Origin: Mytilisepta virgata
Lineage: Eukaryota; Mollusca; Bivalvia; Mytilida; Mytilidae
Reading direction: 5' to 3'
Assembly: GCA_028015205.1 (NCBI GenBank)
Contig: CM051521.1
Coordinates: 120,288,614 to 120,352,613, forward strand
DNA length: 64,000 nt
A model generated the notes under the pieces. That model searched no databases and had not been told where the DNA came from. It was given only the letters and a program-made list of their open reading frames with translations. The position numbers and the translations under genes are program-made. Shown here one piece after another: positions 11,737 through 25,200 of the stretch; position 1 is the first letter of the stretch, and each line of letters starts with the position of its first letter.

Positions 11737-12060
11737 TCATTTTCGCAATTCCAAAGACTGCTTTATAAAATCAACAACACCGGACAAAACATTCATATCT
11801 GGATTTAGAATAATTCGTAATTTATCTAGAGAGCCAAGCTGGTTATAACTAGGGTGCACATTTATAATATCATTTTGAAACTTTATTTGTATTTCCTTAT
11901 TGATTTTGCAATTTAAGAAGAAATGATATTCATCATCAAGAACATTACAAATTTTGCATGTTCTTTGTTCATGGGGTATCTTTTTATAGCGTCCTAGTTC
12001 CACCCGTATAAATTATGATCACTGATACGAAATTTTGTTAATAAACTATGACTGTTAAAG
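11737..12060 (-). pseudogene. LINE C-terminal fragment with CCHC-type zinc motif
   Basis: Minus-strand reading has HSLLTKFRISDHNLY. After a one-base frameshift near 12005 it continues ELGRYKKIPHEQRTCKICN, DDEYHFFLNC and a short tail. The arrangement R-x-C-x2-C, then H-x4-C, is the C-terminal zinc knuckle of several LINE groups. No reverse transcriptase is attached, so this is a 3' fragment. A relative with the same motif is at 59737-60099. Confidence 0.65.
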
Positions 12061-12345
12061 TTATTCAATTTGAAATAGTCTGCTTGAACTAAATCTGCTT
12101 TCTGAGCTGTCGGCCTATAAATCTGACCACGACTCATTTCAGTAGTCTCAGTTAGAAAAATTGAACATAGGTATATCTTCCAATTATTTCCCTATATTAA
12201 TGTGTTGGAAATAAAAATGAACATTAAATCTGTTCCTTCAGACAGCTAAAAAGATCCTTGAATTCATGAACTGTTGATGGTCAACACTTTTTGAACTGTT
12301 GACCCTGTCCAAACTGTAGACAACTTCCCCTATTTTCATCAGTTA

Positions 12346-12866
12346 ATCATAAATAGCCACATGTAAATAATTTGTAACATAATTTGAAGATGTGACATTT
12401 ATGTTTGTCGATTGGTAAAATTCCAAAAGTCAACAGATAGTTGTACACCAAAATGCAATTCTGATGCTTGGAGATAATATGAAAATTGCAGCATAAGCAA
12501 CAATCTTTAAACCTGCAATGATTATTAACAGGAAAAATCTGTGATTATAAAAAATACAGAGAGCTTGAGAGCTCTTTGGTACATTAATAAATCAAAATAA
12601 AAATTTTTAAGATGAAACAATAAACAGTACAGATCTTATCTGATATTTCATAAACAAGAATTTAAAGAAGATGGTGATCAGAACAATCTGGTCATGATAA
12701 GGCACAAAACTATACAATTCAAATTCTAACAAGAGCTGTTTGGCTGAATGAAAACTGAATTTTCCTTCGTGAATGTTAAGAGCTGCCTGCACGTCTTCCA
12801 GCCTAGCCACCCTTCTGTCCTCTCTAAATAACCAAACTAATGTCTATTTTATTTTCATTGGAAAAT
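12346..12866. repeat. 525-bp dispersed repeat, copy 2
   Basis: Near-identical to 7726-8250 from AATCATAAATAGCCACATG to GGAAAATCTGGTT. Here the edges touch TTAA on both sides (GTTAA-TCATAAAT and CTGG-TTAAAAA), which may be the target. That is not seen at the other copy. An AGAGCTTGAGAGCTCT hairpin is inside. Confidence 0.65.
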
Positions 12867-12901
12867 CTGGTTAAAAATGAGATACATGTATGACAACTGA
12901 G

Positions 12902-13741
12902 TTATAGACCACAGGCGCTTGTCTCAGAAAAAAAAAATTACTATATATGCCAAGAGAAAAGAAAAGGTCCCCAACTCGGGCATCACAATTTTACGCGCCT
13001 GCTTCGATTTCCAAAGAATTATCCCTTTCACCTTTCGGTCTCGCTCAAAACTTTTGGATCAATAAAAAAAATATTAATTTATCAACATAATGATGTATGA
13101 CACGCCTACCTTACTTGCCAATCAACAGCGCTTTAGCCATATGAAATCGGTCAAAAGTGAATTATTTATCAGTACTACAATAAACTGCAAATTTGAAGAC
13201 AAGGAGCAAATAAAAAAAATTAAAATAAAGAAAATGAACTGTTTAAAAAATTCCTTTCTTTGTTCTTTTGTCATGATTAATTAATGGAAAAACAATGGTA
13301 TGAAGAAGTAATAATAAATCGCTGCTGGTAAATAAATTGATGAGTTGATGGCGTTCTATTTATAAATTAATACTCTAGTTTCCAAGTTTTAATTTTAGCA
13401 TACTGAGTTAGCCAATCAGAAAGCAGCAATTCATTTGATCCTCGTCTTCAAATTTGCAATTTATTGTAGTACTGATAAATAATTCACTTTTGACCGATTT
13501 CATATGGCTAAAGCACTGTTGATTGGCAAGTAAGGTAGGCGTGTCATACATCATTGTGTTGATAAATTAATATTTTTTTTATTGATCCAAAAGTTTTGAG
13601 CGAGACCGAAAGGTGAAAGGGATAATTCTTTGGAAATCGAAGCAGGCGCGTAAAATTGTGTTGCCCGAGTTGGGGACCTTTTCTTTTCTCTTGGCATATA
13701 TAGTAATTTTTTTTTCTGAGACAAGCGCCTGTGTTATAGAC
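12902..13741. mobile_element. hAT-like foldback element with 293-bp arms and 8-bp target duplication
   Basis: The element is 12910-13733 (824 bp), flanked by direct repeats TTATAGAC at 12902-12909 and 13734-13741. Both ends start CACAGGCGCTTGTCTCAG. The arms 12910-13203 and 13441-13733 match base for base, with only a handful of differences over about 293 bp. The 237-bp spacer is AT-rich and non-coding. An 8-bp duplication and a CA-starting terminus fit hAT-type transposition of a non-autonomous element; the P and Merlin groups also make 8-bp duplications. Confidence 0.85.
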
Positions 13742-15259
13742 TGAGGCCTCGAACAACAACTGGTTTATATGACCCTGAACTGAACTGTTCCCCTTAGCTT
13801 CAACTTTGGGCAACAGTTCAGTTTAACAATACAGCTTTTGTTATTTGACCCATAAAATAAATATATACAATTAAAACTGGACAATATAAAGTCATTATTA
13901 ATTAATGAATTTAATTCAATTCTTCTATCTCTAGTAATAGTGACCATGTTGGTGTATGTATTTGGCAAGTAAGAGTGGTAAGTTATGTCTTTTCTTATGA
14001 GAAATTAATATAAAAAAATGCAAAAAGTAAAATAAAACTAACAACTATAAAAATACAATGGCAATAATAATTTAACAGTAAAAAGAAAACTATATCAAAA
14101 CATACTGATATTCAAACTTAAAATTTAAACAAAGAAAGCTTTTAATTATTCATACATTAGATAAAAAAAAACTCTCTCTCACAATTTGAAACATACACCA
14201 TTGGACAAAAAAAAATTCTCTGACAGTTTGAAACACCAATTTTGAAATTTTAATGCAATGAATTGTACACATTTTAACAAATTTGTCTTTCAGCAGTTCT
14301 CCAGGCCATCAATGTGGAAATCTAAATCCAGAACCAAATTACAGTGGCAAGTTTAAATGCCAAAAATATTGAATTATTTCATTTCATGCCTTTACTAAAA
14401 TAGTAGACCACGAGCTGGTGTAATTCACATTAGAATTTCTTTTAATATACATTGTATGTAATAGTAACTGAATTTTTTTCAACAGCTTATTAACACAAAT
14501 CCTCTGACAAATATCATCCTTCCCACAATAATTATACATATATATACATAGTCTTGTACAAAAAAGGAATATTTGAACAAAACACATTACTTTAAATAAA
14601 ATATAAACTGCACATCAATAAAAGATTCTTCTGTCAGTGGGTTATGTTATTTGTACAATCATGCTAGATTAACTTTAGATTTTAAAATGCAAGCTTAAAG
14701 CTTTGAGAACGTAGAAATATCATTTCCAAGGAAATCTATTTATCTCTTGAGATGTCGTTCTTCAGGGCAAATACCCTTTTCTGAAAAATACCCATTACTG
14801 AGTTTGTCAGGGACAGACTTTATCATACCCTGTTATTAACTTCTAACCAATCAAAGCTGCAAATTCGAAATACAGGCAATTATTGTGCTGATATTTAACA
14901 AATTGGTGGTTAAAAACACAACAAAAATTGTATGATCTGGATATAAAATGAGTAGGATATGGAGCTATATTCAAATAACATAATTCTTTCATCTAAAATA
15001 AAAAAATTAATTTGTATAAGAACAATAAAATATACCAGACACTAGCAATTATTAATATTGGCACAGTTTCATTCAATAAATATATAATTAGTATGATATC
15101 AAGGCAATAAACTATAAATAACTATGAGGCAACAGCATCATTGTATGTACTGCACAAAATACAAGAAAGACAACACATTCACAATGAGATCGGGAATAAA
15201 AATAAATTGTGATTGAAAATAAAACAAAAATCATCACGCTTGGAAGAAATGAAAATATA
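13742..15259. other. Gene-free AT-rich stretch
   Basis: No exon or domain recognised on either strand. It lies 1-2.5 kb beyond the 3' end of DAGLB and may include unrecognised repeats. Confidence 0.3.
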
Positions 15260-15545
15260 CATTAAACCCCACCACATTTTTGCACCTGTCCCAACTCAGG
15301 AACCTCTAGCCTTTGTTAATCTTGTGTGTTTTTTAAAAATTTTGGTTCATTTGTATGTTTCGGAGTTTAGTGTGCCGTCCATTTCGCTGAACTAGTATGC
15401 ATTAATGTTTAGGGGACAGCTTAACCCACCTCTGGGTGCGGGATTCTCTTGCTGCATTGAAGACCCATTGGTGGCCTTGAGCCGTTTTCTCCTATTTGGT
15501 CGGGTTGTTGTCTCTTTGACACATTCCCCATTTCCATTCTCTACT
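15260..15545 (+). repeat. Fragment of a common mussel dispersed repeat
   Basis: Contains CACCTGTCCCAACTCAGGA and, at its end, GGTCGGGTTGTTGTCTCTTT followed by GACACATTCCCCATTTCC. I recognise this text as recurrent in mussel sequence. A second truncated copy of the end lies at 54528-54580 (GGTCGGGTTGTCTATCTGAC). It is probably the 3' part of a retroelement. Confidence 0.5.
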
Positions 15546-15633
15546 CTATTGTAATTTTCATTTTCTACTCTACTTTATGTAATTAGAAAAAAAGAATTTG
15601 ATTATGTCCATATAAATTAATATACTATGTTGT

Positions 15634-15721
15634 CGGGTAATTCGGCGCAGCGTTTAATTCGGCGCATTCAAATCATTTTCATATTAATGCGCCGAATAGG
15701 ATGATGCGCAGAATTACCCGA
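15634..15721. repeat. Short inverted repeat, about 88 bp
   Basis: CGGGTAATTCGGCGCA at the left pairs with TGCGCAGAATTACCCG at the right, and an inner pair AATTCGGCGCATT / AATGCGCCGAATA nests inside. It resembles a very small foldback element. Confidence 0.55.
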
Positions 15722-16245
15722 AATGACTGTATATTCCTTACTGGTATTTTTATCACGAACACTAATTAATAGTTGAAGGGGAAAGTTTTCTCTATGTCGA
15801 CAATAATGTTTGGGTTTATCATCTAATCTAGTTTGAGGTTTGAACTTTGAAAAAAAAATGGTGAAAACTGGATATTTATTAAATTACTTTTTCACTGTTA
15901 CTCAGTTCTTCCAGTATTTAATTTTTAATGAGTTGTAGATGCATGATAAGCTTTACAATTTTGATTTGTATCTTTGAGGTAAATATTATCTCAGAAAATA
16001 TTTGCGGCTTTTTTACACTGTACTCTTTTCAATTGTAAGCCAAAAAGACAAAATATGCATACAATGAAAATACCATACATAATATATGAAGACACATAGT
16101 ATTTCATTCTGATAGTTTCAATGAATTCAAATATAATCTTTTAAAATTGCTGATGTAAGTTACAATGCTGTTATTTCCACATGACTGCTTAAGATACTTT
16201 CAATGAATTCAAATTTAATCTAAAAAAAACAATTGCTATTGTAAA
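15722..16245 (-). other. DAGLB 3' UTR and downstream region
   Basis: The stop codon is TAA at 16246-16248. Minus-strand AATAAA occurs near 15875 as a possible polyadenylation signal. Two near-identical phrases (TTTCAATGAATTCAAAT at about 16107 and 16199) form an imperfect direct repeat of about 90 bp. The transcript end cannot be fixed. Confidence 0.35.
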
Positions 16246-19200
16246 TTACAATACTGTAGTGTCCTCATGACTTTTCCTATGTCTTGGTGTAAAGTTTTTC
16301 TCATTTAATTGTTCTAACGCTGCCATAAGATTATCAGGAACGTGGTCAGTAATCATATCAGGACTTAGTATTATTTCCTTCACAAAGTCTTCAGCCCTTG
16401 ACCATTCTGCATAATACCCAGGCTTTTCACAACATGCCCTATATAAACAAATATAACAAAATAAGCATTCGTTACAAAAAGATAGAGGGGCCTTGGTGGC
16501 CGAGTGGTCTAGGTAGTTCGTCATGATTACTAACTAATGATCACTATAGCCTGTCAACACTGAGGTTGTGAGTTTGAATCTCCCCTGTGGTGGGGTGTGT
16601 TCGACTCCAATTTAAATTGACAAGGATTGCCAATTTTCCTACTGAAGGTTGGTGGCTCTCTCCGGGTACTCTGGCTTCCTCCACCAATAAAAACTGGCCG
16701 CATCGAAATAGCCAAATGTGCTGAAAATGGTGTAAAACCCCAACTAAACAAACAAAAAAAACAAAAAGATAGAAAAATATGAACTCTTGCTTTGAAAGCT
16801 TGTTGATTGTTGGTTGTGTAATGATTAACAATAAATATTACAGCAAACAGCCAGTACACAAAACTATGACTCTATAAAAATAGTTACTGATGCAATACCA
16901 AAATTAAAATAAACTTTAAGGTTGTAAAACATTGGTAAGTGCTAAGTGTCAAAGGTACGAGAATATTATCCAACATTTCAATCAAGGTATCAAGGTAACC
17001 CCTGAAAGATGTATGGTCCTTACTTTGGATGAATTTATTTTGTTTTAGTTTTAGATTTTAATTTTGTAGCTCAGTGAAAATTTACTGTTTTGTTGATAAC
17101 ACTTTTTTTTAAACGTTTCTAGTGGTAAAATATGTAGTCTGTCTAGTTACTTACAAAAGTCATGAAAACTGGTATGCAACAAAATGTAACTGCCTGCCAT
17201 ACACTAATTGTCATCTTACCCTTCCAGGAAACAGAAGTATTTTTCTTTAATTTTAAGCCAATGTAACACTCTCGACCGATGTTGAAATAATTGATAATCT
17301 CACTAGTGAGTTTTTGGTTTTCGGAATATCATTTGTCTTCCAAAAATTCCTTGGTTACACATAAACAAAGTGATTCCATTGAAGTTTCGAAATCAGGACA
17401 AACAATTTGACTTGTCGGGGAATAGACAGGATTCATCAAGGGTCAAATTTGAACATGCCATGTTTAATGCATTTTGAAAGTTAGAGGAACAGTGTTTTAC
17501 ATTATGACTCGTGGGTTATAAAATTTCTCCAATCTTGATAGTTAAATTAAGAAATTTTATTATCTTGTTTGGAGAAATCCGAAAATCCACTCGTAACAAT
17601 GTAAGAAGCTATATTTAAAATAATGACAAAGGTTCAGTGAGTTGTCAAATAGGCCAAAAGCAAATAAATTGTTCTTGTTGTTTATATTCGATACATGGAT
17701 CACAGACACATCGATATGATCTATTACTGACTCATCAATATGATCTATTATTTCACATTAATTTTGCTACATAATTTTTCATGGTTTTTTATACAATCAT
17801 ATGGTATCTCAAATTTTACATTATAGATATATATGGATCAATATCATGAAGTCAACAATATTGCTGTCTCAGATTTTATTCCCCTTTTTAAAACACAGTC
17901 AATTCAGAATAACGAAATGAAATGCATCTGTGCAACATCTGTTTGTAAATGTAAACTTCATTTATCAACCCATTTTCAGCACACACATCTACCTGTATTT
18001 AAAAATATGAAATAAACATAATAGCTACATTTGTACTTTTGAAGAGCACGCTTTCATGATATGTATATAAGATTGCCATAGGCTCAAGCATTATTAATAT
18101 TTCAGTCAATAGTACTTTCCCTTGGGCAGTCTAAATACTACAATAATGTACTCTCTCCGTAAATTATATAATTATTTACCTGTCATCTTCAACTTCCAGA
18201 ACATGCAATATCTGTCCTGGTGGATACATTGGGGGATGGGTTATCTTTGCTTGTTCTCGATCCATATTTACACTCTGTAAGGCTTCCTGTGGTAGAAATA
18301 TTGTGTTACTATTAATACCAAATTTGTAAGTGTATCTATCACTAATAGATTAAATACTGGCTTAACACCTTTTTAAATAATATATTCATAGCTTGTTTTT
18401 TTTTACCTTCAACAATATTTTTTTTTAGTATAATTTTATTTATTGACATGACGATGTAATGTGAATTTGGAACCTGAACATAAATTGATACATGTATTTA
18501 AGAATCTGAATATCTTATCAAACATTGTTTCAAACTTAATAACAAAACTAAAATAAATTTCACCCATTACTAATAAACTGTATCACAAAATACCGAAAAC
18601 TAGAGGCTCTCAAGAGCCTGTATCGCTCACCTGGATTTAACTTTTCACCTTAAGCAGACCTAAAAATTAAAGTGTTGCAGTCAATTTGGCTGGTTTTTCT
18701 ATAGGATTCTATGTTAAACTAATTTCAGCTGTGGCAGTCATCTTGGTTTTGGTCAACGGATACATTTCTAAAAGAGAACCATCTAAGGACCATTTCTGCT
18801 AAGTCTGAAGTAAGATTTTTGAGTGAACATTCATGCCATGTTTGGTTTCATTCCATTCAGTGGTTCTATAGAAGAAGACATTTGTATGTATTTCCCTTAG
18901 GGTCCTATGTTAAACTAAGTCCCTGACTGGTGGCCATTTTGAATGATGTAACGGCTACAAAGTAACAACACTTGGTCAGCACCTTGTAAGGAACATTCAT
19001 GCTATGTTTTGTTAAATTCCATTCAGTGGTTCTCTAAAAGAAGTCATTTGTATGCATTTCCCATAGGGTCCAATGTTAAACTTAGTCCCTCGCTGGCGGC
19101 CATCTTGGATGATGGATCGGCAACAAAGTAACAACACTTGGTCAGTACCTCATAAGGAACATTCATGCTATGTTTGGTTTCATTCCATTAAGTGGGTCAC

Positions 19201-22200
19201 TAAAAGAAGTCATTTGTATGCATTTCCCTTAGGGTCCAATGTTAAACTAAGTTCCCCGCTGGCGGCCATCTTGGACAATGGATCGGCTACAAAGTAACAA
19301 CACTTGGTCAGCACCTCATAAGGAATATTCATGCCATGTTTGGTTTCATTCCATTAAGTGGGTCACTAAAAGAAGTCATTTGTATGCATTTCCCATAGGG
19401 TTCTATGTTAAACTGAGTCCCCTGCTGGCGGCCATCTTGGATTATGGATCGGCTACAAAGTAACAACACTTTGTCAGCACCTCATAGGGAACATTCATGC
19501 CATGTTTGGTTTCATTCCATTCAACAGTTCTCTAAAAGAAGTCATTTGTATGCATTTCCCATAGGGTCCTATGTTAAACTATGTCCCCCTCTGGCGGCCA
19601 TCTTGGATGATGGATCGGCTACAAAATAACAACACTTGGTCAGCACCTTATAAGGGTTCATTCATGCAAGATTTAGTTTCATTCCATTCAGTGGTTCTCT
19701 AAAAGAAGACATTTGTATGCATTTCCCCTAGGGTCCTATGTTAAACTAAGTTCCCCGCTGGCGGCCATCTTGGATGATGGATCGGCTACAAAGTAACAAC
19801 ACTTGGTCAGCACCTCATAAGGAACATTCATGCCATGTTTGGTTTCATTCCATTCAGTGGTTCTCTAGAAGAAGTTCAAAATGTAAAATGTTAACGACGA
19901 CGACGGACGACAAGTGATGAGATAAGGTCACTTGGCCCTTCGGGCCAGGTGAGCTAAAAAATGATGCACTGTATAGCCATTTCGTTGACTGACAACTCAT
20001 CAGCAGTGCTCGAGATCAAAATGTTGGAAAACCGGTTATAGATATAATGATGAATTAATAAGCTCAACCATCAAAAACCAAAATAATTAAAACAACAGAA
20101 ATCCAAACTCAGATAAGGGTTACCTCTGCATCAAAAGGAAGAGCCTTAGAAATTTCTAGAATTTTTTGAACGGAAAATTTAAAGGCATTTAAGTAATGAA
20201 TCATGTCAGAACAAAAATTCTGGCTACTGGGCTGATAATGGCCTTGGGGACTTACTGTCCACTGGCAGTGACATAGACCCAGTGGTAGTAATAAACTGTA
20301 TCACAAAATACCGAAAATAATTGATGCACTGTATGGCCATTTCTTGACTGAATAAATATCTAATCCAAGACAAACACCAGATTTTATATACTATCTCAGA
20401 CTTTACCTCCAAATCATTGGAACCTCCTGCTCTACCAAGAAGTCTCTCTGTGGCAGTACTATCACCAATAAAACAACCACACATTACCTCCCAGGCACCT
20501 GTGGCTAGAATTTTAAACTGAAATATATTTTTTAAATCACGATAAAAAAATCTAATATGTCAATTTTATAGTTTGTAATGTTTCTAGACAATTTTTCTCA
20601 TGTGATACTAGTATGCTACAAAATATAGGAACTTTTAAAACACATGATTATTATTTGAAAAAACATATACATCCAAACCAGGTTTTGTTCTGAAACTAGT
20701 TGAAAAAATATCCATTGTTGAAGGAAGCTTCTTGAGACTTTCACAGCCATATACAACAGCACAAAGAACAAAACATTCATATAATTTGACCAAAACTTAA
20801 ACTCAAGATTTCACAGCATTTGTATGATTTCAATTAAGTTTTTCATGAAATATTTAAATATTTAGTAATATACAAGACATTGAACCCGCGCGAGCGCGGG
20901 AAAATAAGCATTTTTTTTTTGTGGTGGCCATGTTGACTATAAAAAGTTGTTGCGGCCATGTCATTCATGGAACAGTGACTCAATATGGATGTTGTAGCAG
21001 GCTTTCCATAAACTTTCCTGTCAAGTAGGTGGTATCAACTGATAGTTTCATGTCTATATATGCTGTAGTATTCCAGAAATGGATGTTAATGCAAACTTTA
21101 ACCAAAGTCAATGAAGCGTGAAATGTAGGTCAACGTGACCCAATTGTCATATGGCTGTTCGTTACTACCGAAGATGTATCCACTGATGAAGTAGACTGTA
21201 TGCCACGTAGAATTACCAAAATGGACCTTAAGGTTCCATCAAAGTCAAAATCTATGACGAAAACACAACCACATAAAAACGGTCAATATTTTTATTGTTA
21301 CAATTAATTCTGAACTGGAACTTGATGAAAAGCTTTCATTAAATACACATTTCATATTGCATTACATTTTTCCTTCAGAATAAATATGAAAATGAAATTG
21401 TAGATGTAACCATTTCCTTAGTGACGGATGAATTTTTCAAAAGATGCCATGAGTTAGGTAGAGCATATGTTTGGAAAATAATTGTTCCATTGTCATTATG
21501 GGCAGGGCATGCGATGCTTAATTTCACAAATATATCCAATAATCAGACGATAAAAGCATTTTTAGTGTGTGGATGCGTGTGCTGTCCACGTTTATATTTA
21601 TCAAAGATGTCCGAGATAAATTTCGTCATTAATGATAAAGATGACCATTTGTTAAAAATAGTTTTATCTAGGGCTTACAGGGAATTGTATGGTAGAGATA
21701 TATTTAGACAGGTCACATGATAAATAATGTAAAAATAGATAATCGTTGGTTTAATCACTTTGTGCAATGTAAACATCCGAGCAATCCAAAAAAAAAACAA
21801 CTAAGTTAGGAATTCCTCTGAACTTTACCTTACTTCTTCATATAATCTTGAAAGTTCATAGCCTTTACAGTTAGGAGAAATTGCGTTATTGTAGAAAAAC
21901 AATCCTGAATACATGAAGCGGAAACATCCCATTCGAAGGAGAATGTTTTTAATTAGTTTTATTCTTCTTCCGTAATTTCAAACAGAAATACATTTAAAAT
22001 ATGTGCATACTTGTTTATTTAAATCAATGTGTTAAAATGATGCATTCGAGAACCTTCTAAGGGATATGTTGGGAGAATTCATATAGGAAAAGTGCACATA
22101 AACAAAACTGCAGTTGAAATTTATAAATGCAGATTGTCAAATCCGATAATAACCTTTATAATCTGAACCATACATCGTTTATTTTGAACCACGCGTTTTG

Positions 22201-25200
22201 CCGCCTATTCGGCTAATTCGTAAATTTAGTATTATAGATATGGCTTAACTGTATTCTAGACAATTTAAGAAGGTTATACACATCATATTCATATTGTCAC
22301 TGCTCTTATTATACTGCTAAGAAATGTGGCTGGAATTCTGCATTGGTTAATATCATCATTCCAGGTTTATCATGGCTTATGGAGGGCCTCGGTGGCCGAG
22401 TGGTCTAGGTACTTCGTCATGAATACTAATGATCACTAGCCCTTCAACACTGAAGTTGTAAGTTCGAATCTCACCTGTGGCGGGGTGTGTTCGACTCAGA
22501 TCTTAATTGACAAGGATTGCCAATTTTCCTACCGAAGGTCGGTGGTTCTCTCCAGGTACTCCGGCTTCCTCTACCAATAAAAACTGGCTGGCGTGAAATA
22601 GCCAAATGTGCTGAAAACGGCATAAAACCCCAACTAAATAAATAAATATTTCATTGAGAAGTATATTCACCAACAGGAGCTGGAGAGATTCTTTTTCTAA
22701 CACTAATATCCAGAAAACTTGTTAGTCTTCAATGGTAATTAAAGGGAATTTGCTTTTTTTTGATTAAAACATATGAAATATCATATTCTATAAGTACTTT
22801 GCAAATAAAGATAATAATATATATAATTTTGATTTGTTTTGTTATAAGTTTTACATTCTATATTAAAAAGTTTGGTAAACTCAGCATCGGATAATTTGGA
22901 CGTAACCACACTACTTCCACCAACTGCACTTTAAATGTTTTTAACAGTAATGTTGAATCTACTGTACTATAAAAACATGTCTGTCAACCAGTTTAAACAT
23001 AAATCATAATTGTTAACCATGAAAACTAAAAATAATTTCTATTTTGAATTCTGGTAAAAAAATGATTACTAAGTCATTAACTATAAACTTTTTTAATAAT
23101 ATCTCTATACATAAAATATCTTTTTTAAACAGAAAAAAAACGTAATAAAGTTCAAAATTAAAGTTGATCCTTGTAAATATTTTTTTCAGACAAATAACTT
23201 ATGTGAAAAATTTTTGGAGCATTATTTTAATTTAATTGTTTAAACTCTGACAGAATCAATGATAAGCCATACAAAGTACTTAAATTAAAATTTACCTTTG
23301 GAGTATCTGAATTTTTAATTGCTGTTAACGTTTTTTCTTTTAAGTCGTACATTGACAGAATGCTCAATCTAGCTATGACATCTTTTCCCAAAACCGCAGA
23401 ACAAATAAATTCTTGACTCATCTGACTGGCTTCATAGCTGTTAACAAACATAACATTCTATAAAAATAATGGACATGTATATATACAGTACATCAAACAT
23501 ATTTGAGCAGGATATAGAACAGATTGTTACCCTGAGAATGATACACACTGAAATATTCATATTGTCAAATGTTCTTATGATTTTATTTTTATTGGAAGTA
23601 GGTATCACCAAGCATACTTATAAATCTACACACTCAAAATATTTAGGATGTTTTTTTTTTCACCAAAAAAATCAGATGTTGATCATCAGAGTTCAAACAC
23701 AATATATTAATACCTCATGAGGCCACCAGGAGGAGCAAAGGCAAAACACATAAGATCTGGATACTGAGGTTTCAGTAAGACAGCTAACAGGGCTGCAGCA
23801 CCTGCACCTAAACTGTGTCCTGTTATCACTAAGTTACTTCCCTTAAAACAAAATTGCAAATACTTCATTTAATAAATTTTGCATAAAATATTACATAGTC
23901 TTATAATTGTTCAATGTACATGTAAGTATGTAATGACAACAAAAGAAATCCAGAAAATATAAATATAGTGGTACATGTATATGAAAATTCATAAGCCATA
24001 GCAAAGTGTAAAATATTAACAAATATAATGCCTACCCATGCATCATTGAATTATTTCAATGCCATGCTGATTTTAAAAATGTGAGAACTTGCACAGAAAT
24101 ACATAAAACAAAATAAAATCAGACTTTCATATTTGTAAGATTTTAATGCTGTCAATCTGGCATCATTTGATATATGATGTTTTGGATTGTGAAGTTGCAC
24201 TTTCAACTGTGATGCCATTTTGTGTGATGATCATAATTGTTGTATTTGGCTTTGTTTCCAAAGTGAATGCAGTACGTCACATTAGAATACAACATAAATT
24301 GATGATTGAAATTCAAAAATGAATTTCTATGGATTTCAGTTACAATTACATTCAAGTGGTAGTATATCTATTCTTTTTGTTAAAAAGATGTAACTGTTTT
24401 AATATGTATAAAAATTAACAGGATACATTATAAAAACAAAACAAAAACATGAATTTTTATTATTGCAAGCTCCATCCTGTTGTCTTTACACAATAAAACA
24501 TCCTATTAATACTTAATTCATGCCAATAAAAAATTTTAGAAATTTAAATAACTACTGGATTACTAACCTGTGCTCTTTCAAAAGCTAATTCTAAAATATG
24601 ATCCTTCTCTAACATATTTTTGATATAATGAGCTGCCTCTAAAATTCCTTGGTGTGCCAGACATCCAGTTAATCCTTCAAATGGCAAGTTAACAGCATCA
24701 GCTTTTAAATCTGTCATGGCATCCTGCAAAAATATAGTGACAACCCTTTAACTAAACTCATTTCTTAGAAAATATAATAAATTACCCTAGTGCATTAAAT
24801 AAGATGATACATGTATATTAATACAAACTCAGTTTTGGTTTCAGGATTCTGACTGTAGTATTTAAGGTGTCATAAATGACCATGTGATAATAAATATGAA
24901 TATTTCAAATGTCATGGATGCACAATGCACAGTAATGTTAGAAGACCTCGGTAATTATCGGCAAACTAAGGAAAAACTATATTCCTAACTTTTCATAGAT
25001 GTTGTATACACACTGTGAAGTAAGATTCAACATAGGAAAGATATATCTACTTTGGCTTACAAGTCAATGTTTAATTTATTTTCCATCAAAAAGAAAAATA
25101 ATTCATGGCCATTGTTTATCATGGTCCAGACACCTTACACTGTAATATCAAGGGAGTATTTCTCTGTCCGTGTAATATAAAAGTAAACATTCAAGTACTG

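Noticed and set aside
19073..19629. Three similar 61-74-codon plus-strand frames
   Set aside because: Produced by the 166-bp tandem array.
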